The translations under genes and the position numbers were made by a program. The notes below the pieces were generated by a model, which was given only the letters and a program-made list of their open reading frames with translations, did no database searches and had not been told where the DNA came from. 47,120 bases of DNA from Atopobium sp. UBA1382 (GTDB lineage: Bacteria; Actinomycetota; Coriobacteriia; Coriobacteriales; Atopobiaceae), in the NCBI GenBank assembly GCA_002305805.1, contig DBQY01000006.1, positions 1 through 47,120 on the forward strand, given 5' to 3'. Positions 1 to 8,462 of the stretch are shown one piece after another (position 1 is the stretch's first letter; each line of letters starts with the position of its first letter).

Positions 1-3
1 ACT

Positions 4-35
4 AAAAAGGGCCCCGAGCGCGTGCCCGGGGCCCT
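4..35 (-). terminator. Rho-independent terminator after pyruvate kinase
   Basis: Nine-bp G+C stem (8-16 with 27-35) followed on the minus strand by a run of five Ts (the AAAAA at 4-8 on the plus strand). It lies just beyond the pyk stop codon at 57-59. Confidence 0.85.
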
Positions 36-56
36 GCGACTTGCTGTTCTTCTCGG

Positions 57-1508
57 CTACTGGACCTGCGCTACCATCGCCATGTTGGTGGAGGTGGTGT
101 AGTCGCCCAGACGCGGCGAGGTCTGGGCGTCGCCGGCAGTGATGACGACGATGTCACCGGCCTCGACCAGGTTGTTGTTCTTGGCCGTGGTCAGGGCGTT
201 GTAGAGCGTGCTGGAGAGCGAGCCCTGCTCCACCGTGCGGTACGCGTAGACGCCCCAGTAGAAGCAGGTGCGACGGATGGTCTCCTCGCTCGGGGACGTG
301 GCGTAGAGCGGCATCTTGGGGCGGAAGGTGGAGATGAGGCGCGCGGAGCGACCGGAGTGCGTGGGGGCGAGGATGCACTTGGCGTTCACGCGGTCGGCCA
401 TCTCGAGCGCGGCAAAGCCCGTGGCGCCGTTGACGTTGCGCACGCCGCCGCGGTCGTGGTAGGTCTTGCGCTCGGGGAGGTACTTCTCGGTCTCCTTGCA
501 GATCTCGGACATGGTCTTCACGGCCTCGATCGGGTACTTGCCGGCAGCGGTCTCGCCGGAGAGCATGACGCAGTCGGTGCCGTCGTATATGGCGTTGGCG
601 ACGTCGGTGACCTCGGCGCGCGTGGGGCGCGGGTTGCGCTGCATGGAGTCGAGCATCTGCGTGGCCGTGATGACGGGCTTGTAGTGCTCGTTGCACTTGC
701 GGATGATCGTCTTCTGGATGTGCGGGACCTCGGCGGCTGGGACCTCCACGCCCAGGTCGCCGCGGGCGACCATGCAGCCGTCGGCCTCGTGGAGGATCTC
801 GTCGAAGTTCTTCACGCCGAGCGCGCTCTCGATCTTGGGGAAGATGAGGACGTTGGGCGTGCCCATCTCGATGCAGATCTTGCGGATCTCCTGGACGGCC
901 TTGCCGTCGCGGATGAAGGAGGCAGCGATGGCGTCGATGCCCAGCTCGCAGCCAAACATGATGTCCGCGCGATCCTGGGCGGTGACGGAGGGCAGGCTGA
1001 TGTTCACGTTGGGGATGTTCACACCCTTGCGCTCGCCGAGCAGGCCGCCGTTGGTGATCTTGCAGTACATGTCGGTGCCCTCGACGTGGTCGACCTCCAG
1101 GCCGATCAGACCGTCGTCAATCAGGATGACGGAGCCCTTCTCCACCTCGTTGGGCAGCTCCTTGTAGTCGAGCGAGAAGCGCTCGGCGGTGCCGATGACG
1201 TCGTCATCGGTGGTCACGATGCAGGTCTTGCCGGTCTCCAGCTGGACCTTCTCGCCGTCCTTGAGCAGACCGGTGCGCACCTCGGGGCCCTTGGTGTCGA
1301 GCAGGATGGCAACCGGGATGGCGAGCTCACGCGAGAGCTTGCGAACGCGCTCGATGTTCTTGCGGTGGTACTCATGGGAGCCGTGGGAGAAGTTGAAGCG
1401 CGCGACGTTCATGCCATGCAGGATGAGCTGGCGCAGCACCTCCTCGTCCTCCACGGCGGGACCCATGGTGCACACGATCTTGGTCTTCTTCTTCTTGAAA
1501 GTAGCCAT
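57..1508 (-). CDS. pyk: Pyruvate kinase
   Basis: Cytoplasmic enzyme that transfers phosphate from phosphoenolpyruvate to ADP, giving pyruvate and ATP in the last step of glycolysis. The 483-residue protein starts MATFKKKKTKIVCTMGPA, the usual family N-terminus. It has the substrate loop (NVARFNFSHGSHEYH), the metal-binding Lys/Glu segment (FPKIESALG), the MVARGDLGVE segment and the ITATQMLDSM signature, followed by a C-terminal regulatory domain. The length fits short pyruvate kinases without the extra PEP-utiliser domain. The start has an AGAGG ribosome site about 7 nt upstream. It lies 56 nt downstream of the lactate dehydrogenase gene on the same strand, so the two may share a transcript carrying PEP to lactate. 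An intrinsic terminator follows directly. Confidence 0.97.
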   Translation of the reverse strand: MATFKKKKTKIVCTMGPAVEDEEVLRQLILHGMNVARFNFSHGSHEYHRKNIERVRKLSRELAIPVAILLDTKGPEVRTGLLKDGEKVQLETGKTCIVTTDDDVIGTAERFSLDYKELPNEVEKGSVILIDDGLIGLEVDHVEGTDMYCKITNGGLLGERKGVNIPNVNISLPSVTAQDRADIMFGCELGIDAIAASFIRDGKAVQEIRKICIEMGTPNVLIFPKIESALGVKNFDEILHEADGCMVARGDLGVEVPAAEVPHIQKTIIRKCNEHYKPVITATQMLDSMQRNPRPTRAEVTDVANAIYDGTDCVMLSGETAAGKYPIEAVKTMSEICKETEKYLPERKTYHDRGGVRNVNGATGFAALEMADRVNAKCILAPTHSGRSARLISTFRPKMPLYATSPSEETIRRTCFYWGVYAYRTVEQGSLSSTLYNALTTAKNNNLVEAGDIVVITAGDAQTSPRLGDYTTSTNMAMVAQVQ

Positions 1509-1564
1509 CTGAGCCTCTCTCTTCGCTCGGACAGGGGGAACAGGGGGCGGGCGGTCGATGCGAG

Positions 1565-2566
1565 CTAGCAGACGACGCTGCGATCCACGAAGTCGGTGCC
1601 GTTAGCGTAGGCGCGCGCGTTGTCGAGCGTGACGCGGGCGATCTCGCCGAGGGCCTCGTGCGTGAAGAACGCCTGGTGGCTCGTCATGACCACGTTGGGG
1701 AAGGAGCACAGGCGCGCGGTGACGGAGTCGATGACCTCGCCGGCGCGGTTCTGGTAGACGTTGGGGCCCTCCTCGTCGTAGACGTCGATGCCCGCGGCAC
1801 CGATCTTGCCGGAGAGGATGCCGCGAATGAGCGCCTGCGTGTCCACGAGGCCGCCGCGGCCGGTGTTCACGAAGATCACACCGTCCTTCATCTTGGCGAT
1901 GGACTCGTCGTTGATCATGTGGCGGCTCTCGTCGTTGAGGAAGGCGTGCAGCGAGATAAGGTCAGAGCGGCGGTAGAGCTCGTCGTAGTCCACGTACTCG
2001 TCCACGACGCCCTCGTCCACGAGCTTCTGGTTGGGGTAGAGGTCGGAGCCCAGGACCTTCATGCCAAAGCCCTTGCAGATGCGGCAGAGCGCGGCGCCGA
2101 TGCGGCCGGTGCCGATGATGCCGGCGGTCTTGCCGTGCAGCGTGTTGCCCACAAGGCCGTTCAGCGAGAAGTCGTTCTCGCGGACGCGGATGTAGCCCTT
2201 GCAGATGCGGCGGTTGGCGGCCAGCGCGAGCGCCATGGCGTGCTCGGCGATGGCCTCGGGCGAGTAGGCGGGGACGCGGGTGACCGTGATGCCGAGGTCC
2301 TTGGCGACCTCGACGTTGACGGCGTCAAAGCCGGCGCAGCGCATGAGGACGAGCTTCACGCCAAAGCCGGCGAGGATCTCAAGCGTCATGGCGCCGCAGT
2401 CCGCGTTGACGAAAGCGCAGACGGCGTCGTAGCCGCGGGCGAGGGCGGCGGTCATGGGCGTGAGGTTGGACTCGGTGAAGTCGATTTTAATCTCGGGGTA
2501 TTCGGCAAGCTCCTTGGTGAACGACGCCTTGTCGTAGCTGGCGGTACCAAAGAAGAGGATGTTCAT
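1565..2566 (-). CDS. ldhA: D-lactate dehydrogenase (D-2-hydroxyacid dehydrogenase family)
   Basis: NAD-dependent reduction of pyruvate to D-lactate, which regenerates NAD+ in fermentation. The 333-residue protein has the D-2-hydroxyacid dehydrogenase layout: a split catalytic domain around a Rossmann domain with GTGRIG near residue 150. The active-site Arg is in NTGRGGLVD, the Glu in DVYDEEGP and the His in MTSHQAFFT. Length and the DEEGP segment fit LdhA rather than phosphoglycerate dehydrogenase. The ATG is preceded by AAAGGAAG at a slightly long spacing. It lies upstream of pyk on the same strand, which supports a fermentative role. Substrate (pyruvate rather than another 2-oxoacid) is inferred from family and context. 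Confidence 0.9.
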   Translation of the reverse strand: MNILFFGTASYDKASFTKELAEYPEIKIDFTESNLTPMTAALARGYDAVCAFVNADCGAMTLEILAGFGVKLVLMRCAGFDAVNVEVAKDLGITVTRVPAYSPEAIAEHAMALALAANRRICKGYIRVRENDFSLNGLVGNTLHGKTAGIIGTGRIGAALCRICKGFGMKVLGSDLYPNQKLVDEGVVDEYVDYDELYRRSDLISLHAFLNDESRHMINDESIAKMKDGVIFVNTGRGGLVDTQALIRGILSGKIGAAGIDVYDEEGPNVYQNRAGEVIDSVTARLCSFPNVVMTSHQAFFTHEALGEIARVTLDNARAYANGTDFVDRSVVC

Positions 2567-2732
2567 CGCGTTACGCTTCCTTTCGTGTGCGCGCCGAGCG
2601 CGCTAGCTAACCTACCGCGTCCAAGTTTACCGCAGGCAAGGGACATGTAAGCGCTGCGCCCGCCGAAAAGGGCTTGCGCTCGCGCGTTTTTTCTGGAAGG
2701 CGAGAAGAACGCGCGTCCCGCGGCATTTCGGG

Positions 2733-2738
2733 TACAAT
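2733..2738 (+). promoter_or_regulatory. Putative -10 element for the P-type ATPase gene
   Basis: TACAAT, one base from consensus, about 120 nt before the preferred TTG start. No convincing -35 hexamer is visible 16-18 nt upstream. It predicts a leader of about 110 nt. Confidence 0.45.
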
Positions 2739-2755
2739 AGGCAACTGTTATGTCA

Positions 2756-2850
2756 GCTGCCCGACACGGCAGCCTTGACGAGCCCTTGCCCCTCCTGGGG
2801 AATTACGATCGGGCGTCAACCTGTCGGGTGGAACGCGTAATCGCAGGAGG
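2756..2850 (+). promoter_or_regulatory. Structured 5' leader of the P-type ATPase mRNA
   Basis: The predicted leader can fold into one long nested arm: CCCGACA (2760-2766) pairs with TGTCGGG (2822-2828), TTGACG (2775-2780) with CGTCAA (2814-2819), CCC (2783-2785) with GGG (2811-2813), and CCCC (2789-2792) with GGGG (2797-2800). AGGAGG at 2845-2850 follows. Nested pairing upstream of a cation pump suggests cis-regulation, but I cannot match it to a known riboswitch class. Confidence 0.4.
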
Positions 2851-2857
2851 GAAAACG

Positions 2858-5536
2858 TTGAAAGAGTACCTTTCGTCCGCCGACGAGGTGCTGAGCGAGC
2901 TGTCCTCTAACGAGGAGAGCGGCCTCAGCTCTGCCGAGGCCTCGAGCCGCCTGTCCCAGTACGGGCGCAACGAGCTCGACAAGGAGGAGAAGACGCCGCT
3001 CTGGAAGCGCTTCTTCGAGCAGATGGCGGACCCGATGGTCATCATGCTCATCGTGGCGGCGGTCATCTCGGCCGTGACCGGCATGGTGCAGGGCGAGCCC
3101 GAGTGGGCCGACGTCATCATCATCATGGTCGTCGTCATCATCAACTCCGTCCTTGGCGTCGTGCAGGAGGCGAAGTCCGAGCAGGCGCTCGAAGCCCTGC
3201 AGGAGATGAGCGCCGCGCAGTCCAAGGTCATGCGTGACGGCAAGCTCACGTACCTGCCCTCCGCCGAGCTCGTCCCCGGTGACATCGTCCTTCTCGAGGC
3301 CGGTGACTCCGTGCCCGCGGACTGCCGCGTGCTCGAGAGCGCCTCGATGAAGATCGAGGAGGCCGCCCTTACCGGCGAGTCCGTGCCCGTGGAGAAGCAC
3401 GTCGAGGCCATCACGCTCGCTGCCGACGCCGACGACGTGCCCCTTGGTGACCGCAAGAACATGTGCTACATGGGCTCCACCGTGGTCTATGGCCGTGGCA
3501 AGGCCGTGGTGGCCGGTACCGGCATGAAGACCGAGATGGGCAAGATCGCCGACGCCCTCACCACCGCCAAGAAGGAGCTCACGCCGCTCCAGATCAAGCT
3601 CGCGCAGCTCTCCAAGATCCTGACCATCATGGTCATCGTGATCTGCGTGGTCATCTTCGCCGTTGACTTCATCCGCCACGGCGGCGAGATGATGGCCAAC
3701 CCGAGCCTCGTCCTCGACACCTTCATGGTGGCTGTCTCCCTGGCCGTCGCCGCCATCCCCGAGGGCCTCGTGGCCGTGGTCACGATCGTCCTCTCCATGG
3801 GCGTCACCAAGATGTCCAAGCGCCAGGCCATCATCCGCAAGCTCACGGCCGTCGAGACCCTGGGCTGCACGCAGATTATCTGCTCGGACAAGACCGGCAC
3901 CCTCACCCAGAACAAGATGACGGTCGTCCGTCACGAGCTCGCTGCGCCGGAGGAGAAGTTCCTCGCCGGCATGGCGCTCTGCTCCGACGCCAAGTGGGAT
4001 GCCGAGAAGGGCGAGGCCGTGGGCGAGCCCACCGAGTGCGCCCTCGTCAACGATGCCGCCAAGGCGGGCATGACCGGCCTCGACGTGGAGCACCCGCGCG
4101 TGGGCGAGGCCCCGTTCGACTCCGGCCGCAAGATGATGTCCGTGGTGGTCGAGGAGGCCGACGGCACCTTCGAGCAGTACACCAAGGGCGCCCCCGACGT
4201 GGTCATCGACCTCTGCACCAAGATCTACGACGGCGAGAAGATCGTGGCGCTGACGGCCGGACGCAAGGCCGAGCTCCTCGCCGCCAACAAGGCCATGGCC
4301 GACGACGCCCTGCGCGTGCTCGCTCTGGCCAGCCGCACCTACGACAAGGTCCCTGCCGACTGCAGCCCGGAGGCCCTCGAGCACGACCTCGTGTTCTGTG
4401 GCCTCTCCGGCATGATCGACCCGGTCCGTCCGGAGGTCACCCAGGCCATCGTCGAGGCCAAGGAGGCCGGCATCCGCCCGGTCATGATCACCGGCGACCA
4501 CATCGACACCGCCGTCGCCATCGCCAAGGAGCTCGGCATCGTGTCCGACGCCTCCCAGGCCATCACCGGCGCCCAGCTCGACAAGATCTCCGACGACGAG
4601 TTCTACAACAAGGTCACGGAGATCTCCGTCTACGCGCGCGTCCAGCCCGAGCACAAGGCCCGCATCGTCGACGCCTGGAAGAAGCGCGGCAACATCGTCG
4701 CCATGACCGGTGACGGCGTGAACGACGCTCCGTCCATCAAGCGCGCTGACATCGGCGTGGGCATGGGCATCACCGGCACCGACGTCACCAAGAACGTCGC
4801 CGACATGGTCCTCGCGGACGACAACTTCGCCACCATCATCAACGCGGTGGAGGAGGGCCGCAGGATCTACGACAACATCCGCAAGGTCATCCAGTTCCTG
4901 CTCTCCGCCAACATCGCCGAGGTGCTCTCGGTCTTCGTGGCCACGATGGTCGGCTTCACGATTTTCCAGCCGGTCCAGCTGCTCTGGATCAACCTCATCA
5001 CGGACTGCTTCCCCGCGCTGGCGCTCGGCATGGAGGAGGCCGAGGGCGACGTCATGAAGCGCAAGCCGCGCAAGGCCTCCGACGGCGTCTTCGCCGGTGG
5101 CATGGGCGTCGACATCATCTTCCAGGGCATCGTCATCACCGCACTGGTGCTCGCGTCCTTCTTCGCTGGCATGTACTTCCACAACAACGGCGTGATCGAC
5201 GTCTCCATGCTGCTCGACGGCATCCCCGACGAGGAGGGCGTCACCATGGCGTTCATCACGCTCTCCATGGTGGAGATCTTCCACTCCTTCAACATGCGCA
5301 GCCGTCGAGCGTCGCTCTTCTCCCTGAAAAAGCAGAACAAGTGGCTGTGGGGCGCCGCCATCCTGGCCGCCGTGCTCACGGTGATCCCCGTCGAGGTCGA
5401 CTTCCTCGCCGAGGTGTTCGGCTTCATGACGCTCAACCCCGAGGCGCTGCTCACGGCCCTTGGCCTTGCGTTCCTGATCATCCCGATCATGGAGGTCTAC
5501 AAGGCCATCATGCGCGCGGTCGAGAAGAACGACTAG
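2858..5536 (+). CDS. P2A-type cation (Ca2+) transporting ATPase
   Basis: Membrane pump that uses ATP to export Ca2+ or a related divalent cation. In order it shows an N-terminal cation-ATPase domain, the actuator loop LTGES, the M4 motif AIPEGL, the phosphorylation site SDKTGTLT, the nucleotide domain, MITGDH, and the hinge MTGDGVNDAPS. Membrane segments carry ANIAE in M5 and NLITDCFPALALG in M6. These match the SERCA-type Ca2+ ligands (N..E in M5, N..TD in M6), which is why I call it Ca2+ rather than heavy metal. The start is TTG at 2858 with AGGAGG 7 nt upstream, giving 892 residues; an in-frame ATG at 2750 would add 36 non-homologous residues from the leader. An intrinsic terminator follows. 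Substrate is inferred from residues, not proven. Confidence 0.92.
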   Translation: MKEYLSSADEVLSELSSNEESGLSSAEASSRLSQYGRNELDKEEKTPLWKRFFEQMADPMVIMLIVAAVISAVTGMVQGEPEWADVIIIMVVVIINSVLGVVQEAKSEQALEALQEMSAAQSKVMRDGKLTYLPSAELVPGDIVLLEAGDSVPADCRVLESASMKIEEAALTGESVPVEKHVEAITLAADADDVPLGDRKNMCYMGSTVVYGRGKAVVAGTGMKTEMGKIADALTTAKKELTPLQIKLAQLSKILTIMVIVICVVIFAVDFIRHGGEMMANPSLVLDTFMVAVSLAVAAIPEGLVAVVTIVLSMGVTKMSKRQAIIRKLTAVETLGCTQIICSDKTGTLTQNKMTVVRHELAAPEEKFLAGMALCSDAKWDAEKGEAVGEPTECALVNDAAKAGMTGLDVEHPRVGEAPFDSGRKMMSVVVEEADGTFEQYTKGAPDVVIDLCTKIYDGEKIVALTAGRKAELLAANKAMADDALRVLALASRTYDKVPADCSPEALEHDLVFCGLSGMIDPVRPEVTQAIVEAKEAGIRPVMITGDHIDTAVAIAKELGIVSDASQAITGAQLDKISDDEFYNKVTEISVYARVQPEHKARIVDAWKKRGNIVAMTGDGVNDAPSIKRADIGVGMGITGTDVTKNVADMVLADDNFATIINAVEEGRRIYDNIRKVIQFLLSANIAEVLSVFVATMVGFTIFQPVQLLWINLITDCFPALALGMEEAEGDVMKRKPRKASDGVFAGGMGVDIIFQGIVITALVLASFFAGMYFHNNGVIDVSMLLDGIPDEEGVTMAFITLSMVEIFHSFNMRSRRASLFSLKKQNKWLWGAAILAAVLTVIPVEVDFLAEVFGFMTLNPEALLTALGLAFLIIPIMEVYKAIMRAVEKND

Positions 5537-5566
5537 CCGCATCCCCCACGCTCGCGTGAGGCAGAA

Positions 5567-5597
5567 GGCCCCGTTCCCTGCGGAACGGGGCCTCTTT
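5567..5597 (+). terminator. Rho-independent terminator after the P-type ATPase
   Basis: Eleven-bp perfect stem GGCCCCGTTCC (5567-5577) with GGAACGGGGCC (5582-5592), 4-nt loop, then TCTTT. It sits between convergent genes; the minus-strand side has only a weak T-run, so termination is probably mainly for the plus strand. Confidence 0.85.
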
Positions 5598-5633
5598 CGT
5601 GCCGCGAGGTTCTTCTCGGCCTCGCCCCGGGCG

Positions 5634-6944
5634 CTACGCCACGCCCGCGAGGCCGAGCGCCATGCCCAGAAGCGACACGAGGATCGGCAGCAGCGCGCAC
5701 GAGACGAGCACGTAGCGGTACGTGTCGCGGACCTCCGTGCGGGCTGCCTGGTTGGCGGCGAGCATCGCTGAGGTGTGGGGCAAAAGCGTCGCCGGGCCCA
5801 CGGACGCCATGCAGAGTACGCGGTGCATCATCGCCGGGTCGAGCCCGGTCGCCAGCAGCGTCTGCGCCATGCTGCCGAGGTAGATGTTGAGCGCGCCGAT
5901 GGCCGAGCCCGTGATGCCGGCGATGGCAAAGATCGTGATGAAGCCCTGCCAGAGGGGGTTCAGGCTCGTGGACATGAGCGCCTCGATGATGCCCTGGTAG
6001 GCGGGCGAGGCAACCACCACACCGCCAAAGCCCATGATGGCCGCCACGGAGACGAGCGAGCCCAGGCCGCTCGCGCAGGACTCGCCGATGGCGCGCCTGA
6101 CGTCCGCGAGGCGCCCGCGGTAGAGCAGGCACGCCGCGACCACCGCCGCGAGCATCGAGACGGTCACGGCGTCGGTGGCCTGCATGCCCGCCGCGCGCTG
6201 CAGCACAAAGACCAGCACCACGAGAAGGACGATCGGCGCGAAGCACGCCCAGACGGGCGGGGCGCCCGCGTCATCCGGGCGCGAGAGCGTCTCGCCGGGG
6301 CTGGGGGCAAAGCGCTCCCCGCGCCGGCGGCAGCGCCCGATCTCCCACTGCAGGTAGGCGTAGGAGAGCGCGAACATCACCACGGAGCAGATGACGCCGA
6401 GAAGGGCGCCCGCGTACGCGTCCGTCCCGAGGAAGCTCGCGGGGATGAGGTTCTGTGTAGAGGGGATGCCCGGCATCATGACCATGCCAAGCGTGGCCGG
6501 GCAGACCATGATGGCGGCGACGATGAGCTTCTTGGGGATGTCCGCGCGCTCGAAGAGCTCGACGGCGATGGGATAGACCGAGAACGCGATGATGAACGCG
6601 CTGATGCCGCCGTAGGAGAGCACGAGGCCGGTGACCATGATCACGAGCAGCGCGTGCCTCTCGCCCACGAGGCGCAGCATACTGCTCGCGATGCCCGCCG
6701 AGGCGCCGGAGTCGCCCATGACGCGCCCAAAGACGGAGCCCAGGGCAAAGAGCAGAAACCAGCTGCCCACGAAGGCGGACATGTCGCCCATGTAGCTCTC
6801 GTTGATGGCGGCAAGGACGTCCATGCCGTTGGCGAGGACGACGATGAGCGAGGCGGCGAGCGAGACCACCACCATGTGCCAGCCGCGCCAGATGAGGGCG
6901 ACGATGGCGACGACGGCGAGGACGAGTCCGGCGATACCGAGCAT
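5634..6944 (-). CDS. GntP-family permease (organic acid:H+ symporter)
   Basis: Polytopic membrane transporter of 436 residues with about 12 hydrophobic segments. It resembles the GntP/gluconate permease family: the N-terminal segment MLGIAGLVLAVVAIVALIW, a mid-protein PATLGMVMMPGIPSTQN loop like the conserved PGTP(Q/S)..N region, and a later LGSMAQTLLATG segment. An upstream in-frame ATG at 7031 would add 29 charged residues; I prefer the ATG at 6942-6944 because GGAG lies 8 nt upstream and the protein then begins at the first membrane helix, as in the family. It is monocistronic, convergent with the ATPase and divergent from rsgA. The substrate (gluconate, citrate or another hydroxy acid) cannot be told from sequence. 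Confidence 0.75.
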   Translation of the reverse strand: MLGIAGLVLAVVAIVALIWRGWHMVVVSLAASLIVVLANGMDVLAAINESYMGDMSAFVGSWFLLFALGSVFGRVMGDSGASAGIASSMLRLVGERHALLVIMVTGLVLSYGGISAFIIAFSVYPIAVELFERADIPKKLIVAAIMVCPATLGMVMMPGIPSTQNLIPASFLGTDAYAGALLGVICSVVMFALSYAYLQWEIGRCRRRGERFAPSPGETLSRPDDAGAPPVWACFAPIVLLVVLVFVLQRAAGMQATDAVTVSMLAAVVAACLLYRGRLADVRRAIGESCASGLGSLVSVAAIMGFGGVVVASPAYQGIIEALMSTSLNPLWQGFITIFAIAGITGSAIGALNIYLGSMAQTLLATGLDPAMMHRVLCMASVGPATLLPHTSAMLAANQAARTEVRDTYRYVLVSCALLPILVSLLGMALGLAGVA

Positions 6945-7116
6945 GGGGGCTCCAATCCGTGCGCGTTTGAGGTCCCTGCCAGTGTACGGGCGGGCGGCGG
7001 GACGCGCCCAAGGCGAAAACAGCTCGTCCACGATGCGTTACACGGCAGACACGGGACGGCCTCCTGCCAGCTTGCGGTAAGATTGCCGAGAAGAACGTCG
7101 AGCTCGGGAGGTTCGT

Positions 7117-8235
7117 GTGGCAAAGCGGGTCAACAGGCGGCGGGCGAGCCGCCAGCAGCAGATTACGCTGCCCGCGATCGATGCCCTGCACGACCTGCCC
7201 GTCTTTGGTGACCTGCGGCTCGATGACGCGCAGCGCGAGGCCTTTGACGCGTTTCTCGCCGGTGCGGAGAACGCGGATGAGATGGCGCTCGGCTTTGTGG
7301 TGCGCCTCGACCGCGGCTACCCGCTCGTGGTCACGGAATCGGACGTTTTTCGGGCCGAGCACTCTGTGAACTTTGCCAAACAGGATGCCGAGAAGGACGA
7401 GGGGCTGCTGCCCGCCGTGGGCGACTGCGTGGCCGTGCGTCGCGCGCCCGGCCATGACATGGGAGTCATCGAGCGCGTGCTGCCGCGGCGCACCTCCTTC
7501 GAGCGCTGGCGCGGTCGCAGTCGCGGCGAGCGCCAAGTGCTTGCCGCCAACGTTGACACCATTCTCGTCGTGCAGCCGCTCGGCGCCGGGGAGCTGCTGC
7601 TCGGCCGCGTGGCACGCTCGCTCGTGCTGGCCCGCGACTGCGGGCTTACGCCCGTGGTGGTCCTCACAAAAGCGGACCGCTCGGAGGAGGACAGTCTGGA
7701 CCGGGAGCTCGGCCGCGTGCGGCGTCTCGTGGGCGACGAGGTGCGTGTGGTTGTCACCTCGTCTGCGACGGGCGCCGGGATCGAGGCGGTGCGTGACTGC
7801 GTGCCGCGCCAGAGCTGCGCGATGATTCTCGGTGAGTCGGGTGCGGGCAAGTCCACGCTGCTCAACGCACTTCTCGGCCATGAGGCGCTCGCGACGGGCG
7901 AGGTGCGCGAGAAGGACGACGCGGGCCGTCACACCACGGTGTCGCGCGTCATGGTGCGCCTTCCGGGTGCCGGGGTGATCGTGGACGTGCCGGGACTGCG
8001 GAGCCTGCCGCTGGTGGGGCACGAGCGCGGGTTGGCCAAGGCGTTCCCCGAGATCGCGGAGGCGGCGCTCGAGTGCCGCTTCAATGACTGTACGCACACG
8101 CATGAACCCGGTTGTGCCGTTCGGGACGCCTTTGAACACGGTGCCTTTGCCGAGGAGCGCCTCCGCTGTTACCTTGCGCTCGCCGCGGAGATGCGTGAGA
8201 GCGCCCTCACGCTGGACCCCGATATCGTCCTCTAG
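7117..8235 (+). CDS. rsgA: Ribosome small-subunit-dependent GTPase RsgA
   Basis: Circularly permuted GTPase that checks late 30S subunit maturation. The 372-residue protein has an N-terminal OB-fold region, then the motifs in permuted order: G4 (VVLTKADR), G1 P-loop (GESGAGKSTLLNALLG) and G3 (DVPGLRSLPL), followed by a C-terminal zinc knuckle CRFNDCTHTHEPGCAV. It starts at GTG with GGGAGG about 5 nt upstream. A copy of the GAGAAGAACG motif lies 20 nt before the start. It is transcribed divergently from the GntP-like permease and appears monocistronic; a hairpin follows the stop. Confidence 0.95.
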   Translation: MAKRVNRRRASRQQQITLPAIDALHDLPVFGDLRLDDAQREAFDAFLAGAENADEMALGFVVRLDRGYPLVVTESDVFRAEHSVNFAKQDAEKDEGLLPAVGDCVAVRRAPGHDMGVIERVLPRRTSFERWRGRSRGERQVLAANVDTILVVQPLGAGELLLGRVARSLVLARDCGLTPVVVLTKADRSEEDSLDRELGRVRRLVGDEVRVVVTSSATGAGIEAVRDCVPRQSCAMILGESGAGKSTLLNALLGHEALATGEVREKDDAGRHTTVSRVMVRLPGAGVIVDVPGLRSLPLVGHERGLAKAFPEIAEAALECRFNDCTHTHEPGCAVRDAFEHGAFAEERLRCYLALAAEMRESALTLDPDIVL

Positions 8236-8241
8236 ATGATT

Positions 8242-8272
8242 TCTCCAATCGACGGGAGTTCCCGTGTGGAGA
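8242..8272. other. Hairpin after rsgA
   Basis: TCTCCA (8242-8247) pairs with TGGAGA (8267-8272) around an inner ACGGGA (8252-8257)/TCCCGT (8260-8265) stem. No T-run follows on either strand, so it is not a classic terminator, but it is the only candidate at the end of rsgA. Confidence 0.35.
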
Positions 8273-8289
8273 GCCTGTGACGTAAAGAT

Positions 8290-8318
8290 TTGATAATAAA
8301 TAAAAATTAATTATGCAT
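8290..8318 (+). promoter_or_regulatory. tadp: Putative promoter of the Tad operon in an AT-rich island
   Basis: TTGATA (8290-8295) followed after 16-17 nt by TATGCA/ATGCAT (8312-8318). The surrounding 8280-8330 is nearly all A and T, in sharp contrast to the rest of the window. This puts a leader of about 140 nt before the first Tad gene. The -10 is weak, so exact placement is uncertain. Confidence 0.4.
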
Positions 8319-8462
8319 ACAAGAATGTTAGCTGCAGAGACGTCGCGTTTGTCAGATACGTGACAGCGAACGTGAGAGTCGCGAACGAGTTTTTTCAAAC
8401 GAGCGGGATGCGGGCCTCGCGCGCGGGAGAATGCCTCTACCAACCAAGGGGAGGGAGGCTCC

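Larger units (their letters stand above)
2567..2857. other. Divergent intergenic region between ldhA and the Ca2+ ATPase
   Basis: No coding sequence is supported in these 291 bases. It holds the promoter side of ldhA, one copy of the GCGAGAAGAACG motif (2700-2711), a TACAAT -10 element (2733-2738) and a structured leader for the ATPase gene. An ATG at 2750 is in frame with the ATPase but lies inside the leader, without a ribosome site. Confidence 0.6.

Noticed and set aside
357..1568. Long plus-strand frame opposite pyk, and similar long antisense frames opposite most genes
   Set aside because: They mirror strongly biased high-GC codons of the real genes, are full of Ala/Arg/Asp/His runs, have no family match and no ribosome site.
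2756..2850. yybP-ykoY manganese riboswitch upstream of the ATPase
   Set aside because: The leader has a GGGGAATTA and a CGTCAA, but order and spacing do not match the class, so I report only a structured leader.
2750..2857. Upstream extension of the P-type ATPase from ATG 2750
   Set aside because: The segment forms the paired leader and has no ribosome site; TTG 2858 behind AGGAGG gives the family N-terminus.
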